A stretch of DNA of 64,000 nt from Geodermatophilus sp. TF02-6 (GCF_003319115.1 NZ_QOHF01000010.1:1-64000), one strand, 5' to 3'. Counted from the stretch's first letter, positions 8,580 through 17,749 are shown. A program made the numbers and translations. The notes: generated from the sequence alone by a model not told the origin.

Positions 8580-10070
8580 GTGGACGGGAACCCGGACGCC
8601 GTCGTGGTGGGTGCCGGCCCGAACGGTCTGGCCGCCGCGCTCCGGCTGGCCGCCGCCGGGCTGCGGGTCCGGGTCGTCGAGCGCGACGAGCAGGTCGGCG
8701 GGGGGCTGCGGTCGCAGGCGCTCACCCGGCCCGGCTTCGTCCACGACGTGTGCTCCGCGGCCCATCCGATGGCCGCCGCGTCCCCGTTCTTCGGCGAGTT
8801 CGACCTCGCCGCCCGAGGGGTGCGCCTGCTGCACCCGGAGCTCCCCTTCGCCCACCCGCTCGACGGCCGGCCGGCGGCGGTCTCGCGGCCGTCGGTGGAG
8901 GAGACGGCGGCGGGCTTCGGCGCCGACGGCCCGGCCTACCGGCGGTTGCTGGGCCCCCTGGTGGAGCACGGGCAGGACATCGTCGACTACTTCCTCGGCA
9001 GCTCCTTCCGGCGGCCGCCCACCCGCAGCGTCGCGGCGGTGACCCGGTTCGGGGTCCTCGGGCTCCCGAGCGTCCGCCGGCTGACCCGCCTCTGGTTCGA
9101 GGACGACGGTCCGCGGGCGCTCATCGGCGGAGCGGCGTCGCACGGGATGCTGCCCCTGACCCGGGCGGTCACCGCCGGGCTGGGGCTGCTGCAGGGCATG
9201 CTCGCCCACCACGCCGGGTGGCCGGTGGTCGAGGGCGGCTCGCAGCGGATGGCCGACGCCATGGCGGCCGCGCTGGAGGAGCAGGGCGGGGAGGTGGTCA
9301 CCGGCCACGAGGTGAGCGACCTGCGCGAGTTCGACGGCGTCCCCGCCGTCCTGCTGGACACGACCCCGAGGGCGTTCGTGGCGATGGCCGGGGACCGGGT
9401 CCACGAGGGCTACCGGCGGTGGGTGTCCCGGTATCGGTACGGACCCGGGGTGTTCAAGGTGGACTGGGCGCTGTCGGAGCCGGTCCCCTGGACCGACCCC
9501 GAGGTCCGCCGCGCCGGCACCGTGCACGTGGGCGGGACCCTCGAGGAGATGGTCGCCGCCGAGGCCGCACCCGCGGCCGGGCGGATCGCCGAACGGCCGT
9601 TCGTGCTCACCGTCCAGCCCACCGTGGTGGACCCGACCCGCGCGCCGGCCGGCGGGCACGTCCTTTGGGGCTACGTGCACGTGCCGCACGGGTCCGACGT
9701 GGACGTGACCGAGCGGATCGAGGCGCAGATCGAGCGGTTCGCCCCCGGTTTCCGGGACACCGTCGTCGAGCGGCACACGTTCACCGCGCCGCAGATGCAG
9801 GCGGGCAACCCCAACGACGTCGGTGGGGAGATCTCGAACGGCCAGGCGTCCCTCTGGCAGATGCTCTTCCGGCCGGTGCCGCGGTGGAACACCTACGAGA
9901 CGCCGGTCCCCGGGGTGTTCCTGGCCTCTGCGGCGACCCCGCCCGGGCCGGCGGTGCACGGGATGGCCGGGGACAACGCCGCCCGGGTGGCGCTGCGCGA
10001 GGTCTTCGGGATCCGGGAGGCGCCCCGGCTGCGCCCACCGGCGTCGGTTGGTCGGCGGCCGGCCGGGTAG
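8580..10070 (+). CDS. FAD-dependent oxidoreductase of the phytoene-desaturase-like amine oxidase group
   Basis: A 496-residue flavoprotein. The N-terminus has the dinucleotide-binding [20 protein letters not shown] (about residues 8-27) and an acidic residue ending the second strand (VVERD). The C-terminus carries the second FAD-contact region ([12 protein letters not shown]). This architecture is that of the NAD(P)/FAD-dependent oxidoreductases related to phytoene desaturase and all-trans-retinol saturase. No carotenoid genes are nearby, so the substrate is unknown. The GTG start places the Rossmann motif at the usual distance from the N-terminus. The gene ends in TAG, an ordinary stop here. 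A Holin-X type gene follows after 52 bases. Confidence 0.82.
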   Translation: MDGNPDAVVVGAGPNGLAAALRLAAAGLRVRVVERDEQVGGGLRSQALTRPGFVHDVCSAAHPMAAASPFFGEFDLAARGVRLLHPELPFAHPLDGRPAAVSRPSVEETAAGFGADGPAYRRLLGPLVEHGQDIVDYFLGSSFRRPPTRSVAAVTRFGVLGLPSVRRLTRLWFEDDGPRALIGGAASHGMLPLTRAVTAGLGLLQGMLAHHAGWPVVEGGSQRMADAMAAALEEQGGEVVTGHEVSDLREFDGVPAVLLDTTPRAFVAMAGDRVHEGYRRWVSRYRYGPGVFKVDWALSEPVPWTDPEVRRAGTVHVGGTLEEMVAAEAAPAAGRIAERPFVLTVQPTVVDPTRAPAGGHVLWGYVHVPHGSDVDVTERIEAQIERFAPGFRDTVVERHTFTAPQMQAGNPNDVGGEISNGQASLWQMLFRPVPRWNTYETPVPGVFLASAATPPGPAVHGMAGDNAARVALREVFGIREAPRLRPPASVGRRPAG

Positions 10071-10122
10071 GCCAGCGACACCGGGTGACCGGAACGGTCC
10101 CCGACGGCAGAGAGGACCTCCG

Positions 10123-10533
10123 ATGACCGCGAGCACCCCGGGCAGCTCCACCGCGGAGCTGCTGCAGGCCATGAGCGCCGACCTCTCCGCCCTCGTGCGG
10201 CAGGAGCTGCAGCACGCCCAGCAGGAACTGGCGGACAAGGCCCGGCAGGCGGGCCGGGCCGGCGCGATGCTCGGCGGCGCGGCCGTGCTGGGGACGATGG
10301 CGATCGGGACGTCGGCCGCCCTGCTGCTGCGGCTGCTCGAGCGCCGGTTCTCCCCGACGACCGCGGCGGTGCTGGCCACCGGCCTCTACGCCGGCGGGGC
10401 CGGCGCCCTCGCCGTCACCGCGCTGCGGGAGCTCCGCCGGGCGTGGCCGCTGGTCCCCCGGGAGACGGTGGCCAGCCTGCGCGAGGACGTCCGGGTCGCG
10501 ACCGACACCCCGACTCCGCCGCCGGCCGGCTGA
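10123..10533 (+). CDS. Phage holin family / actinobacterial Holin-X membrane protein
   Basis: A 136-residue protein. A charged amphipathic N-terminal helix ([20 protein letters not shown]) is followed by two transmembrane segments at about residues 46-68 and 78-98, then a short polar Pro-rich tail. This is the layout of the actinobacterial Holin-X family. The name reflects distant similarity to holins. These chromosomal proteins are not known to lyse cells and are usually stress or envelope associated. The ATG has an AGAGGACC ribosome site. No phage genes are near, so it is not evidence of a prophage. Confidence 0.72.
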   Translation: MTASTPGSSTAELLQAMSADLSALVRQELQHAQQELADKARQAGRAGAMLGGAAVLGTMAIGTSAALLLRLLERRFSPTTAAVLATGLYAGGAGALAVTALRELRRAWPLVPRETVASLREDVRVATDTPTPPPAG

Positions 10534-10727
10534 GCGGACGGCCGGCCACGCGGTGGAGGGCTCCCGGCCGCCGCGAGGACGACGCTGGGGAACCCGGTGC
10601 GGACGCAGCGTGCCGACTCGTGAGGAGCGGGGAGACAGACGGTTTCCCGCTGTGCGGACGCCGGGTAGCGGCCCGCCTCGACCCGCTCCTGCGCCTGTGC
10701 CCTGGGCGCCCCTTCGAGAGGATCCCC

Positions 10728-11666
10728 ATGCCCATCCGTCGACGCTGCCTGCTGACCGCCGGTCTGACCGCCGTCCTCGTCGTCCCGGCAGGCCCTGCCC
10801 TCGCCGACAGCACACCCGATTCCGGCTCCAGCACCGAGGGCTCCGTCACCGAGGGCTCCGTCGAGGTCGACGGGGCGCGCATCCACTACCAGGTCGAAGG
10901 CGAGGGTGAGCCGATGGTCCTGGTCCACGGCTACCCGCTGTCCGGCGACCTCTTCGCCCGCAACCGCGCCGAACTGGCCGAGAGCTTCCAGGTGATCACC
11001 CCGGACCTGCCCGGCTACGGCGGGAGCGAGACGTCCGGGCAACAGGCCGAGGGCTCCGTCGGCGCTTACGCGGACGACGTCCTCGCGGTGATGGACGACC
11101 TCGGAGTGGACTCCGCGGTCGTCGGCGGCATGTCCATGGGCGGCCAGATCGTGCTCTCGATGTACCAGCAGGCTCCCGAGCGCTTCGACGGGATGATCCT
11201 CATCGACACCACCGCCGCTCCGGCTCCGCCGCCGGAGGCCGGCACCTGGGAGGGCGTGGCCCAGGTCGTCCGCGAACAGGGCAAGCAGGCGGTTCCTCCC
11301 CTGGTCATCGACGAGATGCTCACCGGTCGGACCCGGATGGACGAGCCGGAGCTCGTCGACCAGCTGATCGGCCTGATGGACCAGGCCAGCACCGAGGCGT
11401 ACCTGGCGGGCGCCTCCGCGCTGGCCACCCGACCGGACTTCCAGCCGCTGCTCCCCGACATCGCCGTCCCCACCCTGCTGCTGGTCGGCCTCGAGGACCA
11501 CCTCTACCCCTACGAGATGGACCAGCAGATGGCCGCAGCCATCCCCGACTCGGACCTCGTCGTCCTCGACGGTGGGGCGCACGCCGCGATCATCGAGCAG
11601 GCGCAGCCGGCCGACGCGGCGATCCTGCAGTGGGCGCAGGAGCAGTCCCTCTCCGCCGCCGCATAG
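10728..11666 (+). CDS. Secreted alpha/beta-fold hydrolase
   Basis: A 312-residue hydrolase with an N-terminal signal peptide: basic MPIRRR, hydrophobic core LTAGLTAVLVV, and a probable cleavage near PALADS. Two nearly identical Thr-Glu-Gly-Ser units then form a short linker before the catalytic domain. The oxyanion region is LVHGYPLSG, the nucleophile elbow is GMSMGG, the acid is probably in VGLEDHLYP and the catalytic His in DGGAHAAI. The substrate is unknown, and the family includes esterases, haloperoxidase-like enzymes and epoxide hydrolases. GAGAGG precedes the ATG. A strong hairpin follows the TAG stop. Confidence 0.85.
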   Translation: MPIRRRCLLTAGLTAVLVVPAGPALADSTPDSGSSTEGSVTEGSVEVDGARIHYQVEGEGEPMVLVHGYPLSGDLFARNRAELAESFQVITPDLPGYGGSETSGQQAEGSVGAYADDVLAVMDDLGVDSAVVGGMSMGGQIVLSMYQQAPERFDGMILIDTTAAPAPPPEAGTWEGVAQVVREQGKQAVPPLVIDEMLTGRTRMDEPELVDQLIGLMDQASTEAYLAGASALATRPDFQPLLPDIAVPTLLLVGLEDHLYPYEMDQQMAAAIPDSDLVVLDGGAHAAIIEQAQPADAAILQWAQEQSLSAAA

Positions 11667-11673
11667 GCCACGC

Positions 11674-11708
11674 GGCTCCGGGACGTCGCTCCGCGGCGTC
11701 CCGGAGCC
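11674..11708. terminator. Inverted repeat between convergent genes, likely bidirectional terminator
   Basis: A perfect 12-bp inverted repeat (GGCTCCGGGACG and CGTCCCGGAGCC) with an 11-base loop lies eight bases after the hydrolase stop and 18 bases before the end of the convergent gene. There is no T-run, as is common in GC-rich actinobacteria. Confidence 0.65.
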
Positions 11709-11726
11709 GGCGGTCGCCCGCCCCGG

Positions 11727-12683
11727 TCAGCGGCTGCGGCGGCCGGGAAGACAGGCCGCGCCGGCCAGCAGCAGGGCCACGCCGTCCTCGATGAACCCCG
11801 CCTGCACGTCGGGCATCCGGCCGGCCGCCCACCGCCGCCAGCCGAGGCCGCCCCAGCTGCCGAGGGCGGCGCCCGCCGCGGCGCCGAGCGCCGGGACCGC
11901 GGCGTTCATCCGCTCCTCCGCGGCGAGCCGCGACGCCCCGGCCACGGCGCCGACGAACCGCGGCGGCAGACCGGCCGCGCTGGTCCGCTCCGGTGTCTCC
12001 GGCCGCTTGTCGACGGCGACCTCGGTGGACACGACCGCCAGCGCACCGAGCCGGGACAGCGCCGACCGCCAGCCCGGTCGGCCCGGACGCCGGCGGGCGA
12101 ACAGCGCCGGCGCGCCCAGGCCCAGCGAGCTGCGGGAGCCGGTGGCCACGCCGAGCAGCAGCGACCGCACCACGAGCCCGGCGCGGGCGGGGCGCCGGGG
12201 CTCGGCCCGTTCCCGGTCGGTCGGTACCGCCTCGAGCACCGCCTGCGCGGCGACGCCGTAGGCCAGGTGGGGCACGGCGTCGGAGAGCCAGTCACCCGAC
12301 GACCACGTCCGCGGGTCCGTGACCCCCAGCACCGCGGCGGGGACGTCGGTCGCCGCCATGGCGGCACCGCCGGCCACCACCGCCCCGACCGTCGGGGAGA
12401 ACCGGATCCCCGCCGACCGCACGGTGCTGGCCAGTACGCCGGTCAGCAGTCCGTTGCCGATGCCGGCCAGCGCGCCCAGCCCGGTGCGCCGGGCATCCTG
12501 CTGCGTTCTCGATCCGGGGACGCTCCGCCCGACCGCGGACGCGATGGCGTCGACGACCCGTTCGGGGGTACGGCTCGGCGGACGCCCACGCCAGGCCATG
12601 TCCAGGTAGGTGGCGGCAGTGAGAGCCGTGGTGCCGGCCGCGCCGGCGGCGAGTCCCCGTTCGACGGATCCGATCACACGCAA
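11727..12683 (-). CDS. Uncharacterised membrane protein (possible DUF4126-like repeat)
   Basis: A 318-residue, Ala/Gly/Arg-rich protein with several moderately hydrophobic segments. I do not recognise it with certainty. The second half contains GSRSSLGLGAPALF followed by conserved-looking DKRPETPERTSAAGLPPRFVG and a glycine-rich hydrophobic stretch (VPALGAAAGAALGSWGG). This resembles DUF4126-type membrane proteins, but the match is by eye only. The first half has its own Ala/Gly-rich hydrophobic stretches. It has no operon partner: the downstream gene is convergent and the zinc transporter lies 105 bases upstream in the operon direction. Confidence 0.6.
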   Translation of the reverse strand: MRVIGSVERGLAAGAAGTTALTAATYLDMAWRGRPPSRTPERVVDAIASAVGRSVPGSRTQQDARRTGLGALAGIGNGLLTGVLASTVRSAGIRFSPTVGAVVAGGAAMAATDVPAAVLGVTDPRTWSSGDWLSDAVPHLAYGVAAQAVLEAVPTDRERAEPRRPARAGLVVRSLLLGVATGSRSSLGLGAPALFARRRPGRPGWRSALSRLGALAVVSTEVAVDKRPETPERTSAAGLPPRFVGAVAGASRLAAEERMNAAVPALGAAAGAALGSWGGLGWRRWAAGRMPDVQAGFIEDGVALLLAGAACLPGRRSR

Positions 12684-12788
12684 CGGTGACCGGAGGGGGG
12701 TGTGTCCGGCAACTCGACGTGTCGGGGAGTCGCCGCGCGCCGTCCGTGCAGGTGGACGAGGTCCGGGTCCTCGTCGAGCTCCTGCCCG

Positions 12789-13517
12789 CTACGGCAGCGC
12801 CCCGGTGATCACGTACAGCAGCCCGGCACCGGCCACCGTCAGCCCCAGCGCGGCTCTCGACGGTCGTGGCGTGTGCGCCTCCGGCAGGATCTCGGCCGCA
12901 CCGATGTAGAGCAGGAATCCGGTGAAGGCCCCCAGGTAGAGCAGCAGGACACGATCGGGGACGTGCAGCGCCAACGTGCTCGCCGCCCCCGCCAGCGGAG
13001 CCAGCGCATCGGCGACGAGCAGCGCCGCGGCACGCCGGCGCGTGTTGCCGTGGGCGAGCATCAAGGACACCGTGTTCAGCCCGTCGGCGAAGTCGTGGCC
13101 GATGATCGCGACGGCCACCGCCAGCCCGACGCCGGCGTTGACCTGGAAGGCCAGCCCGATCGCGATCCCGTCGGCGAAGCTGTGCCCGGTCAGGGCGAGC
13201 GCACTCGCCAGCCCCACGCTCGGATGGTGCTGGCCGCCGGACTCGTCCTCCCCGCCGTGGTGGGCCAGCAGGGACTTCTCCAGGACGTGGAAGAACAGGA
13301 ACGCCGCCACCAAGGCGACCATCACCGTGCGGGTCGGCGTCCCGGTCCGCTGCGTGAGGTCGAACAACTCCGGTAGCAGGTCGAACGCGACCACCCCCAG
13401 AACGACCCCCGCGGTCAGCCCTAGGATGAGCCGCAGCCTCGAGCTGCAGCGCAGCGCGAAGACGCCGCCGCTCACCGTCGACAGAACCGTTCCCACGGTC
13501 AGCAGCATGATCGGCAC
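12789..13517 (-). CDS. ZIP-family metal (zinc) transporter
   Basis: A 242-residue polytopic protein with about seven hydrophobic segments. The signature helices are present: GHSFADGIAIGLAFQ (TM4 of ZIP, with the metal-binding His and the ADG motif) and GHDFADGLNTVSLML (TM5). A His-rich loop (HHGGEDESGGQHH) precedes TM4, as in other ZIPs. ZIP proteins bring Zn2+ or related divalent cations into the cytoplasm. A probable Zur box 24 bases upstream of the start supports zinc uptake. The ATG at 13517 has weak ribosome-site support, and a second Met three codons later is possible. Confidence 0.88.
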   Translation of the reverse strand: MPIMLLTVGTVLSTVSGGVFALRCSSRLRLILGLTAGVVLGVVAFDLLPELFDLTQRTGTPTRTVMVALVAAFLFFHVLEKSLLAHHGGEDESGGQHHPSVGLASALALTGHSFADGIAIGLAFQVNAGVGLAVAVAIIGHDFADGLNTVSLMLAHGNTRRRAAALLVADALAPLAGAASTLALHVPDRVLLLYLGAFTGFLLYIGAAEILPEAHTPRPSRAALGLTVAGAGLLYVITGALP

Positions 13518-13540
13518 GCTCCCGACAACGAAGCCCTAGC

Positions 13541-13555
13541 TGAGAATGATTCCCA
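13541..13555. promoter_or_regulatory. Probable Zur box upstream of the ZIP transporter
   Basis: The sequence TGAGAATGATTCCCA is an imperfect 7-1-7 palindrome close to the actinobacterial Zur consensus TGAAAATGATTTTCA. Its centre lies about 30 bases upstream of the ZIP start codon, where a zinc-bound repressor would block transcription. It stands out as AT-richer than its surroundings. Confidence 0.65.
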
Positions 13556-13939
13556 GATAGCCACCCTCCCTCGTCCTCGCTGGATCGAGCCCCTCGCCGT
13601 CGACGGCCGTGCCGTCCATATCCACGCCGGCCACCAGGGACGTCCGTCGCCGGCTGCCGCCTCGGACCGCGGGTGACGGCCAGGATCTCGCCAGCGGCTC
13701 GGCAGGGACGAGCGGTCGCCCGGGTGTTCCTGCTGCCGGCCACAGTCATCGCGCGTGGCTCTTGGCGGTGCGGAACGGCATCGCCATCGACCCCGATCTC
13801 CGGCGCCGACCGTGTCGTCGACCAGCGCCGCCTCGAGGGCGTGGTGCAGCGGCGAGGGGCGACAGCGGTGATCGCCGGGCACGATGGTCGGGAGGCCCGC
13901 GAGTCCGCCGGCGGGCGGCCGGAAGGAGACGGAGATCCG
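13556..13939. other. No gene recognised
   Basis: About 380 bases between the Zur box and the next small gene. Open frames exist on both strands but their translations are low-complexity Arg/Pro/Gly runs with no family resemblance. The 3' part contains the AAGGAG ribosome site of the small gene at 13940. Confidence 0.5.
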
Positions 13940-14125
13940 ATGACCGAGAGCGCGCCCCACAGGCCGGAGTCCGAGCTGAGGCCGTCCGCCGGGGAGCCGG
14001 ACGCGGAGGCGGCCGACCGGCCGTCCGCGACGACGGCGGAACCGGACCGGGACACCGGAGAGGTTCCGGGCAAGCAGGTCCACCGCTGGAAGGACGATGG
14101 CGGCGCGGTGATCTCCGACGGCTGA
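13940..14125 (+). CDS. Small acidic hypothetical protein
   Basis: A 61-residue, highly charged, probably disordered protein (Glu/Asp/Pro/Ala-rich, ending in HRWKDDGGAVISDG). Support comes from an AAGGAG ribosome site at good spacing, GC-rich third positions and a non-random composition. No homologue is recognised. It lies convergent to the DUF2254 gene, with 60 bases between stops. A similar small acidic protein occurs at 39075-39215 after the kinase gene, but the two are not clearly related. Confidence 0.5.
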   Translation: MTESAPHRPESELRPSAGEPDAEAADRPSATTAEPDRDTGEVPGKQVHRWKDDGGAVISDG

Positions 14126-14185
14126 CCGGGCCGCTGGTCGACGTCCACCGCGTAGCCGGTCGGCCGGCGCACTCGGCCGTCGACC

Positions 14186-15559
14186 TCACCGGTGGACGCC
14201 GGCGGTCGGGTCGTCTCCCGGCAGGTGCCTGCTGTGGTCGGCGGGGTCGACCGGGTCGTACGCGATGGCCTGCAGCCGGGCCAGGTCGCGCGGATGCAAC
14301 CCGGCCTCGATCTCGACGGCGTCCATCAGGCGGTCCAGCTGGCTGCGCAGGGCCGGGACCAGCTCCGGGTGCCGGGTTCGCTCGGCGTGCAGCACCAGCA
14401 TGCGCAGGACCCGCAGCAGCGCGGTGACGACCTGTACCTGGGACGGGGCCGCGTGGCGGAGTTGGTCGAAGGCGTGCGCGACGTACTCCCCGTAGGACAG
14501 GTCCCAGGGCCGCAGCAGCAACCGGCCCTCCGCTCCCGAGACGGCTCTGGGCGGCAACTCCTGGACGAGCAGCTTGCGGAGCAGGCTGCCCAGCCGCAGC
14601 GTGACCTCGACGGCGGTCGTCGGATCGTTGATCGCCGAGCTGAGTGCCCGCAGCCCGATGTCCACGAGCTGGCGGATCGCGAAGTCCACGTCCTCCTGCA
14701 TCGTGCGGTTGTCGGCCAGCACGACCGTGGCCGCCAAGCGGTGCTCCACCGCGTCGGTGTCGGCGGGAGCCGGCCAGAGGGTGACCAGCGGCTCGCCCTC
14801 GTGGATGTAGGCGCCGTTGCGGGTGTCGAACCGGAGCGTGGTGCCCGGCGGGACCGCCGCGAGCATCCGTTCGCTGGGAGCCTGGGTCACCCACCCGTCG
14901 CGGTACGCGGGCACCACCAGGCTGGCAGCGTCCGCGGGCGCCCCGGTGTCGCGCCCCGGGCGCTCGCCGCGCGATCCCTGCACCATCGCGTCGATCACCT
15001 GCTCGCCCTCCGCCGCGATGCTTCGCACCACCTCGCCGACCTGCAGCCCGCGGGCGAGGTGGTCCAGGTGGGCGACGATGAGCAGGACCGTGGTCACGGT
15101 CAGCGCGATCGCGATGGTCAGGGAGATCCGCGGCGCCGGTGTCGGGGCCTCCCCATCGATGTGCCGGATGGTCAGCACGCTGTAGACGAAGGTGGCGATG
15201 AGCAGCCCGATGACCACCTGGCTCAGCCGGTCCCGGATGAAGGAGCGCATCACGCGGGGCGAGAACTGGCTGCTGGCCAGCTGCAGGCTCACCACCGTCA
15301 GGGAGAACACCACACCCGCGGTGGTGATCATCGCGCCGGCCACCGTGCTCAACAGCCAGGTCGCGGCGTTGCTGCTGATCCCCAGCGTCAGCGGGACGTG
15401 ACGGTCGGTGCCCACTGCGCGGTCGATGGCCGCGGTCGCCTCCGCCAGACCGGCTCCGCCGAGCACGATGATCGCCGGCAGGAAGAACAGGCTCTCGCGG
15501 AACCGGTAGAGCCCCGCAGCCACCCGCAGCTGCGGGAGCGGCCGAGGCCGTCTGTTCAC
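14186..15559 (-). CDS. DUF2254 membrane protein
   Basis: A 457-residue protein of the DUF2254 family (function unknown). The family's N-terminal hallmark [20 protein letters not shown] (about residues 14-33) is followed by further membrane segments near residues 70-95, 130-145 and 160-180. The conserved central region has [20 protein letters not shown] and later [20 protein letters not shown] and [11 protein letters not shown]. The rest is a large soluble domain. The GTG at 15559 was chosen over upstream starts because a GGAGAGG site lies at good spacing and the homology begins just downstream. Using an upstream start adds up to 55 Arg-rich residues that look non-coding. Confidence 0.85.
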   Translation of the reverse strand: MNRRPRPLPQLRVAAGLYRFRESLFFLPAIIVLGGAGLAEATAAIDRAVGTDRHVPLTLGISSNAATWLLSTVAGAMITTAGVVFSLTVVSLQLASSQFSPRVMRSFIRDRLSQVVIGLLIATFVYSVLTIRHIDGEAPTPAPRISLTIAIALTVTTVLLIVAHLDHLARGLQVGEVVRSIAAEGEQVIDAMVQGSRGERPGRDTGAPADAASLVVPAYRDGWVTQAPSERMLAAVPPGTTLRFDTRNGAYIHEGEPLVTLWPAPADTDAVEHRLAATVVLADNRTMQEDVDFAIRQLVDIGLRALSSAINDPTTAVEVTLRLGSLLRKLLVQELPPRAVSGAEGRLLLRPWDLSYGEYVAHAFDQLRHAAPSQVQVVTALLRVLRMLVLHAERTRHPELVPALRSQLDRLMDAVEIEAGLHPRDLARLQAIAYDPVDPADHSRHLPGDDPTAGVHR

Positions 15560-15739
15560 CCGGCGGCCTCTCCGCCGGCTGCTGTGCCAGGCATCGTCGT
15601 CCCTCCGCACGCGTCGCTCGGATCGGGTCGGCCGCTCAGTACCCCGCGGAAGCCGGTTCGTGCTGCGATCCGGTCGCTGCACGGAGGCGCCCCTGCCACC
15701 GGACAGCGGCAAGGACGCCCACATGCGCTCGGTCAGGGG

Positions 15740-15963
15740 TCAGTCGTCGTCCTGCTGGTCCTCTCCGGTGCCGCCCTGCTGGTCGGCGTCCGCCTGCTGG
15801 GCGTCGTCCTCGGCCTCGGCCTCGGCCTCGGTCTCGGTCTCGGTCTCGGACTCGGGAACCTCCGCGTCGCCGGCGTCGACGACCGCCTCCTGCAGGGACC
15901 CGTCGGCACCGAGGACCTCCACCGTCCAGGAGACCGACCCGTCGTCGGCCTCGAGCTCTCGCG
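15740..15963 (-). pseudogene. PepSY-domain protein, C-terminal remnant
   Basis: On the minus strand the segment [20 protein letters not shown] followed by [18 protein letters not shown] has the form of the last PepSY repeat (LE.dDG...w.Vev....G...ev.vDa..G.v). It runs into a Glu/Thr/Ala repeat and an Asp/Gln-rich acidic tail ending at the stop at 15740. Upstream of about 15963 the homology stops abruptly at a fragment of an unrelated response regulator on the other strand, so the 5' part of the gene is gone. An ATG at 15922 could still give a 60-residue peptide. Confidence 0.6.
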
Positions 15964-16115
15964 GTGTGCCGGGCGCTGCGCGGCCGGGAGGTGTGGACGC
16001 AGGTGCTCGTGCTGACCGCCCGTGATGCCGTGCCCGACCGGGTGCACGGGTCGGACTGCGGCGCCGACGACTACCTGGTCAAGCCGTTCGCCTTCACCGA
16101 GCTGGTCGGCACGCC
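15964..16115 (+). pseudogene. Response-regulator receiver domain fragment
   Basis: About 50 residues match the C-terminal half of an OmpR-type receiver domain: [20 protein letters not shown], then [17 protein letters not shown]. These include the conserved Thr of LTARD and the Lys of the VKPF motif. The phosphorylated Asp and the N-terminal half are missing, and no DNA-binding domain follows. The fragment is bounded on the left by the PepSY remnant and on the right by a transporter remnant, so it is rearrangement debris. Confidence 0.7.
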
Positions 16116-16345
16116 GAGCGCGGCCAGCGACGAGGGCAGCCAACGACGCAGGAAACGCGCCGGTCGGTGTAGCAGCGCCGCTAGCAGCAGGGCCAGAACG
16201 ACCGGCACGGTCACCAGCGCCAGCCCGGCCAGGATGGTGACGACGAGGTACAGGACGACGTCGACCAGCAGCAGCCGCCAGTTCCACGCCGCGGCCAGCC
16301 TCGGGTAGGGCAGGACCGGGCTGCGCCGGCCCGCGGCGCCGGCGA
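16110..16345 (-). pseudogene. AI-2E-family transporter, N-terminal remnant
   Basis: On the minus strand, [20 protein letters not shown] is followed by [20 protein letters not shown] and [14 protein letters not shown]. This resembles the first transmembrane region and start of the second segment of AI-2E/PerM family exporters (a..WRllvv...v..l..l..v..[14 protein letters not shown].v..Lrrr.lps.lAal). The reading frame then crosses into the antisense of the receiver-domain fragment and stops at 16071. Only about 70 residues of a ~350-residue family remain. Confidence 0.6.
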
Positions 16346-16760
16346 CTGGCCGGGCGGGGGTCCGCACCGCGGCGGGTGGGTGCCCCGGCAGGCGGGCCTG
16401 CTGGGTTCGCGGACGCAGCGCGCCGGGACGGGGCGGCCAGGCGACCGAAGCCAGGCGCGTCCTCCACCCGGCCCTCGCGCCGCCACAACCGGCAGCGCTG
16501 CCTGTGCGACCTCCACGGACCGAGCGGGTTGGGTGCCGGCCCCGGGGGCAGTCGCCGACCACGCTCAGCGTGCGGCGTGCTCCCTCTCCCGTCTCAGGGA
16601 GCCCGCAGGGATGGCCGACGAGCACGACTCCGCCCAGTCGGACGGTCAGCCGGCGATGTCCAGTTCGTCGACACCGGAGACCGAGACGTGGATCTCCTCC
16701 CTCGTGCTCACCCCCGGGAGACGGAGAAGCTGGTCGTCTACCAGCACGCTCCCCGACTGG
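16346..16760. other. No gene recognised
   Basis: About 415 bases with open frames on both strands, none recognisable. A possible short plus-strand frame begins with ATG at 16611 (MADEHDSAQSDGQPAMSSSS) but has no support beyond an open frame. The region may be the further part of the rearranged debris to its left. Confidence 0.4.
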
Positions 16761-17264
16761 TCATCCCAGCGCGGTGAGTCGGCCACCGTCGAAGAACCGG
16801 CCGGCGCTGTAGACCATGGGTGTGCGGTCGGTCACCGCCGCCTCGACGACCCGGCAGATGAAAACGGTGTGGGTGCTGGCCTGCAGCCGCTCCCGGATCT
16901 CGACCTCCATCTGCGCGCTGCTGCGGTCGAGGAGCGGGCTGCCGTTCGGTGCGGGGCGCCAGTCCAGGCCGGAGAACTTGTCGTCCGACTTCACCGCGAA
17001 GCGGTTGACGACGTCGAGCTGGTCGACCGAGAGGATGTTGATGGCCAGGTGGTCGGCCCGGAACAGGCAGTCGTGCGTCGAGGAGGTGCGTTGGACGCAG
17101 ACCATCACCGTCGGTGGCTCCAGGGAGACGCTCGCGAACGCGTTGACCGCCAGTCCCTTGGGGACATCGCCGTCCATCGCGGTCACCACGGTCACGCCGG
17201 TGACGAACCGCCGATTGACCTGCTTCAGCAGATCGGTGTCCAGGCGGGCGGGGGTGCTGGTCAT
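16761..17264 (-). CDS. Flavin reductase (NAD(P)H:FMN), probable partner of the LLM monooxygenase
   Basis: A 167-residue protein of the flavin reductase domain family (HpaC/RutF-like). Typical features are FVTGVTVVTAMDGDVPKGLA near the N-terminus, NAFASVSLEPPTVMVCVQRT (FMN-binding loop) and the HTVFICRVVEA strand near the C-terminus. It would supply reduced FMN to a separate oxygenase. The LLM monooxygenase at 21924 in the same cluster is the obvious client. The ATG follows AAGGAGA by six bases. A (CTG)n trinucleotide repeat on the coding strand abuts this ribosome site. It is transcribed with the SnoaL-like gene 53 bases upstream. Confidence 0.88.
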   Translation of the reverse strand: MTSTPARLDTDLLKQVNRRFVTGVTVVTAMDGDVPKGLAVNAFASVSLEPPTVMVCVQRTSSTHDCLFRADHLAINILSVDQLDVVNRFAVKSDDKFSGLDWRPAPNGSPLLDRSSAQMEVEIRERLQASTHTVFICRVVEAAVTDRTPMVYSAGRFFDGGRLTALG

Positions 17265-17277
17265 CGGGAATCTCCTT

Positions 17278-17303
17278 GCAGCAGCAGCAGCAGCAGCAGC
17301 AGC
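17278..17303. repeat. Trinucleotide (GCA)8 repeat next to a ribosome-binding site
   Basis: Eight uninterrupted GCA units plus GC lie in the 53-base gap between two minus-strand genes. On the transcribed strand the repeat reads (TGC)n and its last bases touch the AAGGAG ribosome site of the flavin reductase gene. Confidence 0.9.
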
Positions 17304-17317
17304 GGGTGGACGGGCCG

Positions 17318-17749
17318 TCAGCGGTCCTGACCGACGCTGATGATGCCGAGCGCGGCCATCAGGGCGCTGGGGTCCCACGTGACGAACTCCTCCACGACCC
17401 GGTCGTCCTCGAAGCGCGCGAACGTCGCGCCGCAGACCTCGACCCGTCGGTGCGTCGCGGGGACGCCGAGGAACGAGCGCTCGTGTCGTCCGCTGCTGTG
17501 CCAGCGCACGGCGGCGCGGTCGGCCTCGACGACGATCTCGTCGATCGTGGTCGACAGGTCCGGAAAGGCCGAGCGCGTCGCGACGACCGCGGCCTTGAAC
17601 TCGGTGAGGCCCTGCCCCTCGTCGGCGAGGTCCTTGCGCCGGCGGTAGTCGGGGCTCAGCAGCGCGTCCAGTGCATCGACCTCACCCCGGTCCCAGGCGG
17701 CGGTCCAGGTCTCCGCGATCAGCTTCCGGCGCGCGTCGGGTTGCGACAT
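17318..17749 (-). CDS. SnoaL-like / NTF2-fold protein (ester cyclase family)
   Basis: A 143-residue protein with the NTF2-like fold pattern of SnoaL polyketide cyclase relatives. It has an N-terminal helix (LIAETWTAAWDRGEVDALDA), a LLSPDYRRR segment, FPDLSTTIDEIVVEADRAAV, and the strand pair WHSSGRHERSFLGVPATHRR / VCGATFARFEDDRVVEEFV. Members act as cyclases, isomerases or hydrolases on small carbonyl compounds. In this cluster it may process a ring-opened intermediate, which is inference. An AGGAG ribosome site precedes the ATG. It heads the short minus-strand unit with the flavin reductase, divergent from the main catabolic operon. Confidence 0.75.
   Translation of the reverse strand: MSQPDARRKLIAETWTAAWDRGEVDALDALLSPDYRRRKDLADEGQGLTEFKAAVVATRSAFPDLSTTIDEIVVEADRAAVRWHSSGRHERSFLGVPATHRRVEVCGATFARFEDDRVVEEFVTWDPSALMAALGIISVGQDR

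Noticed and set aside
10123-10533. Prophage, suggested by a holin-family protein
   Set aside because: Holin-X type proteins are common chromosomal genes in actinobacteria, and no other phage gene lies nearby.
16611-16772. Short plus-strand ORF starting MADEHDSAQSDG
   Set aside because: No ribosome site of note, no family and unusual Ser/Arg-rich composition in a region of gene debris.
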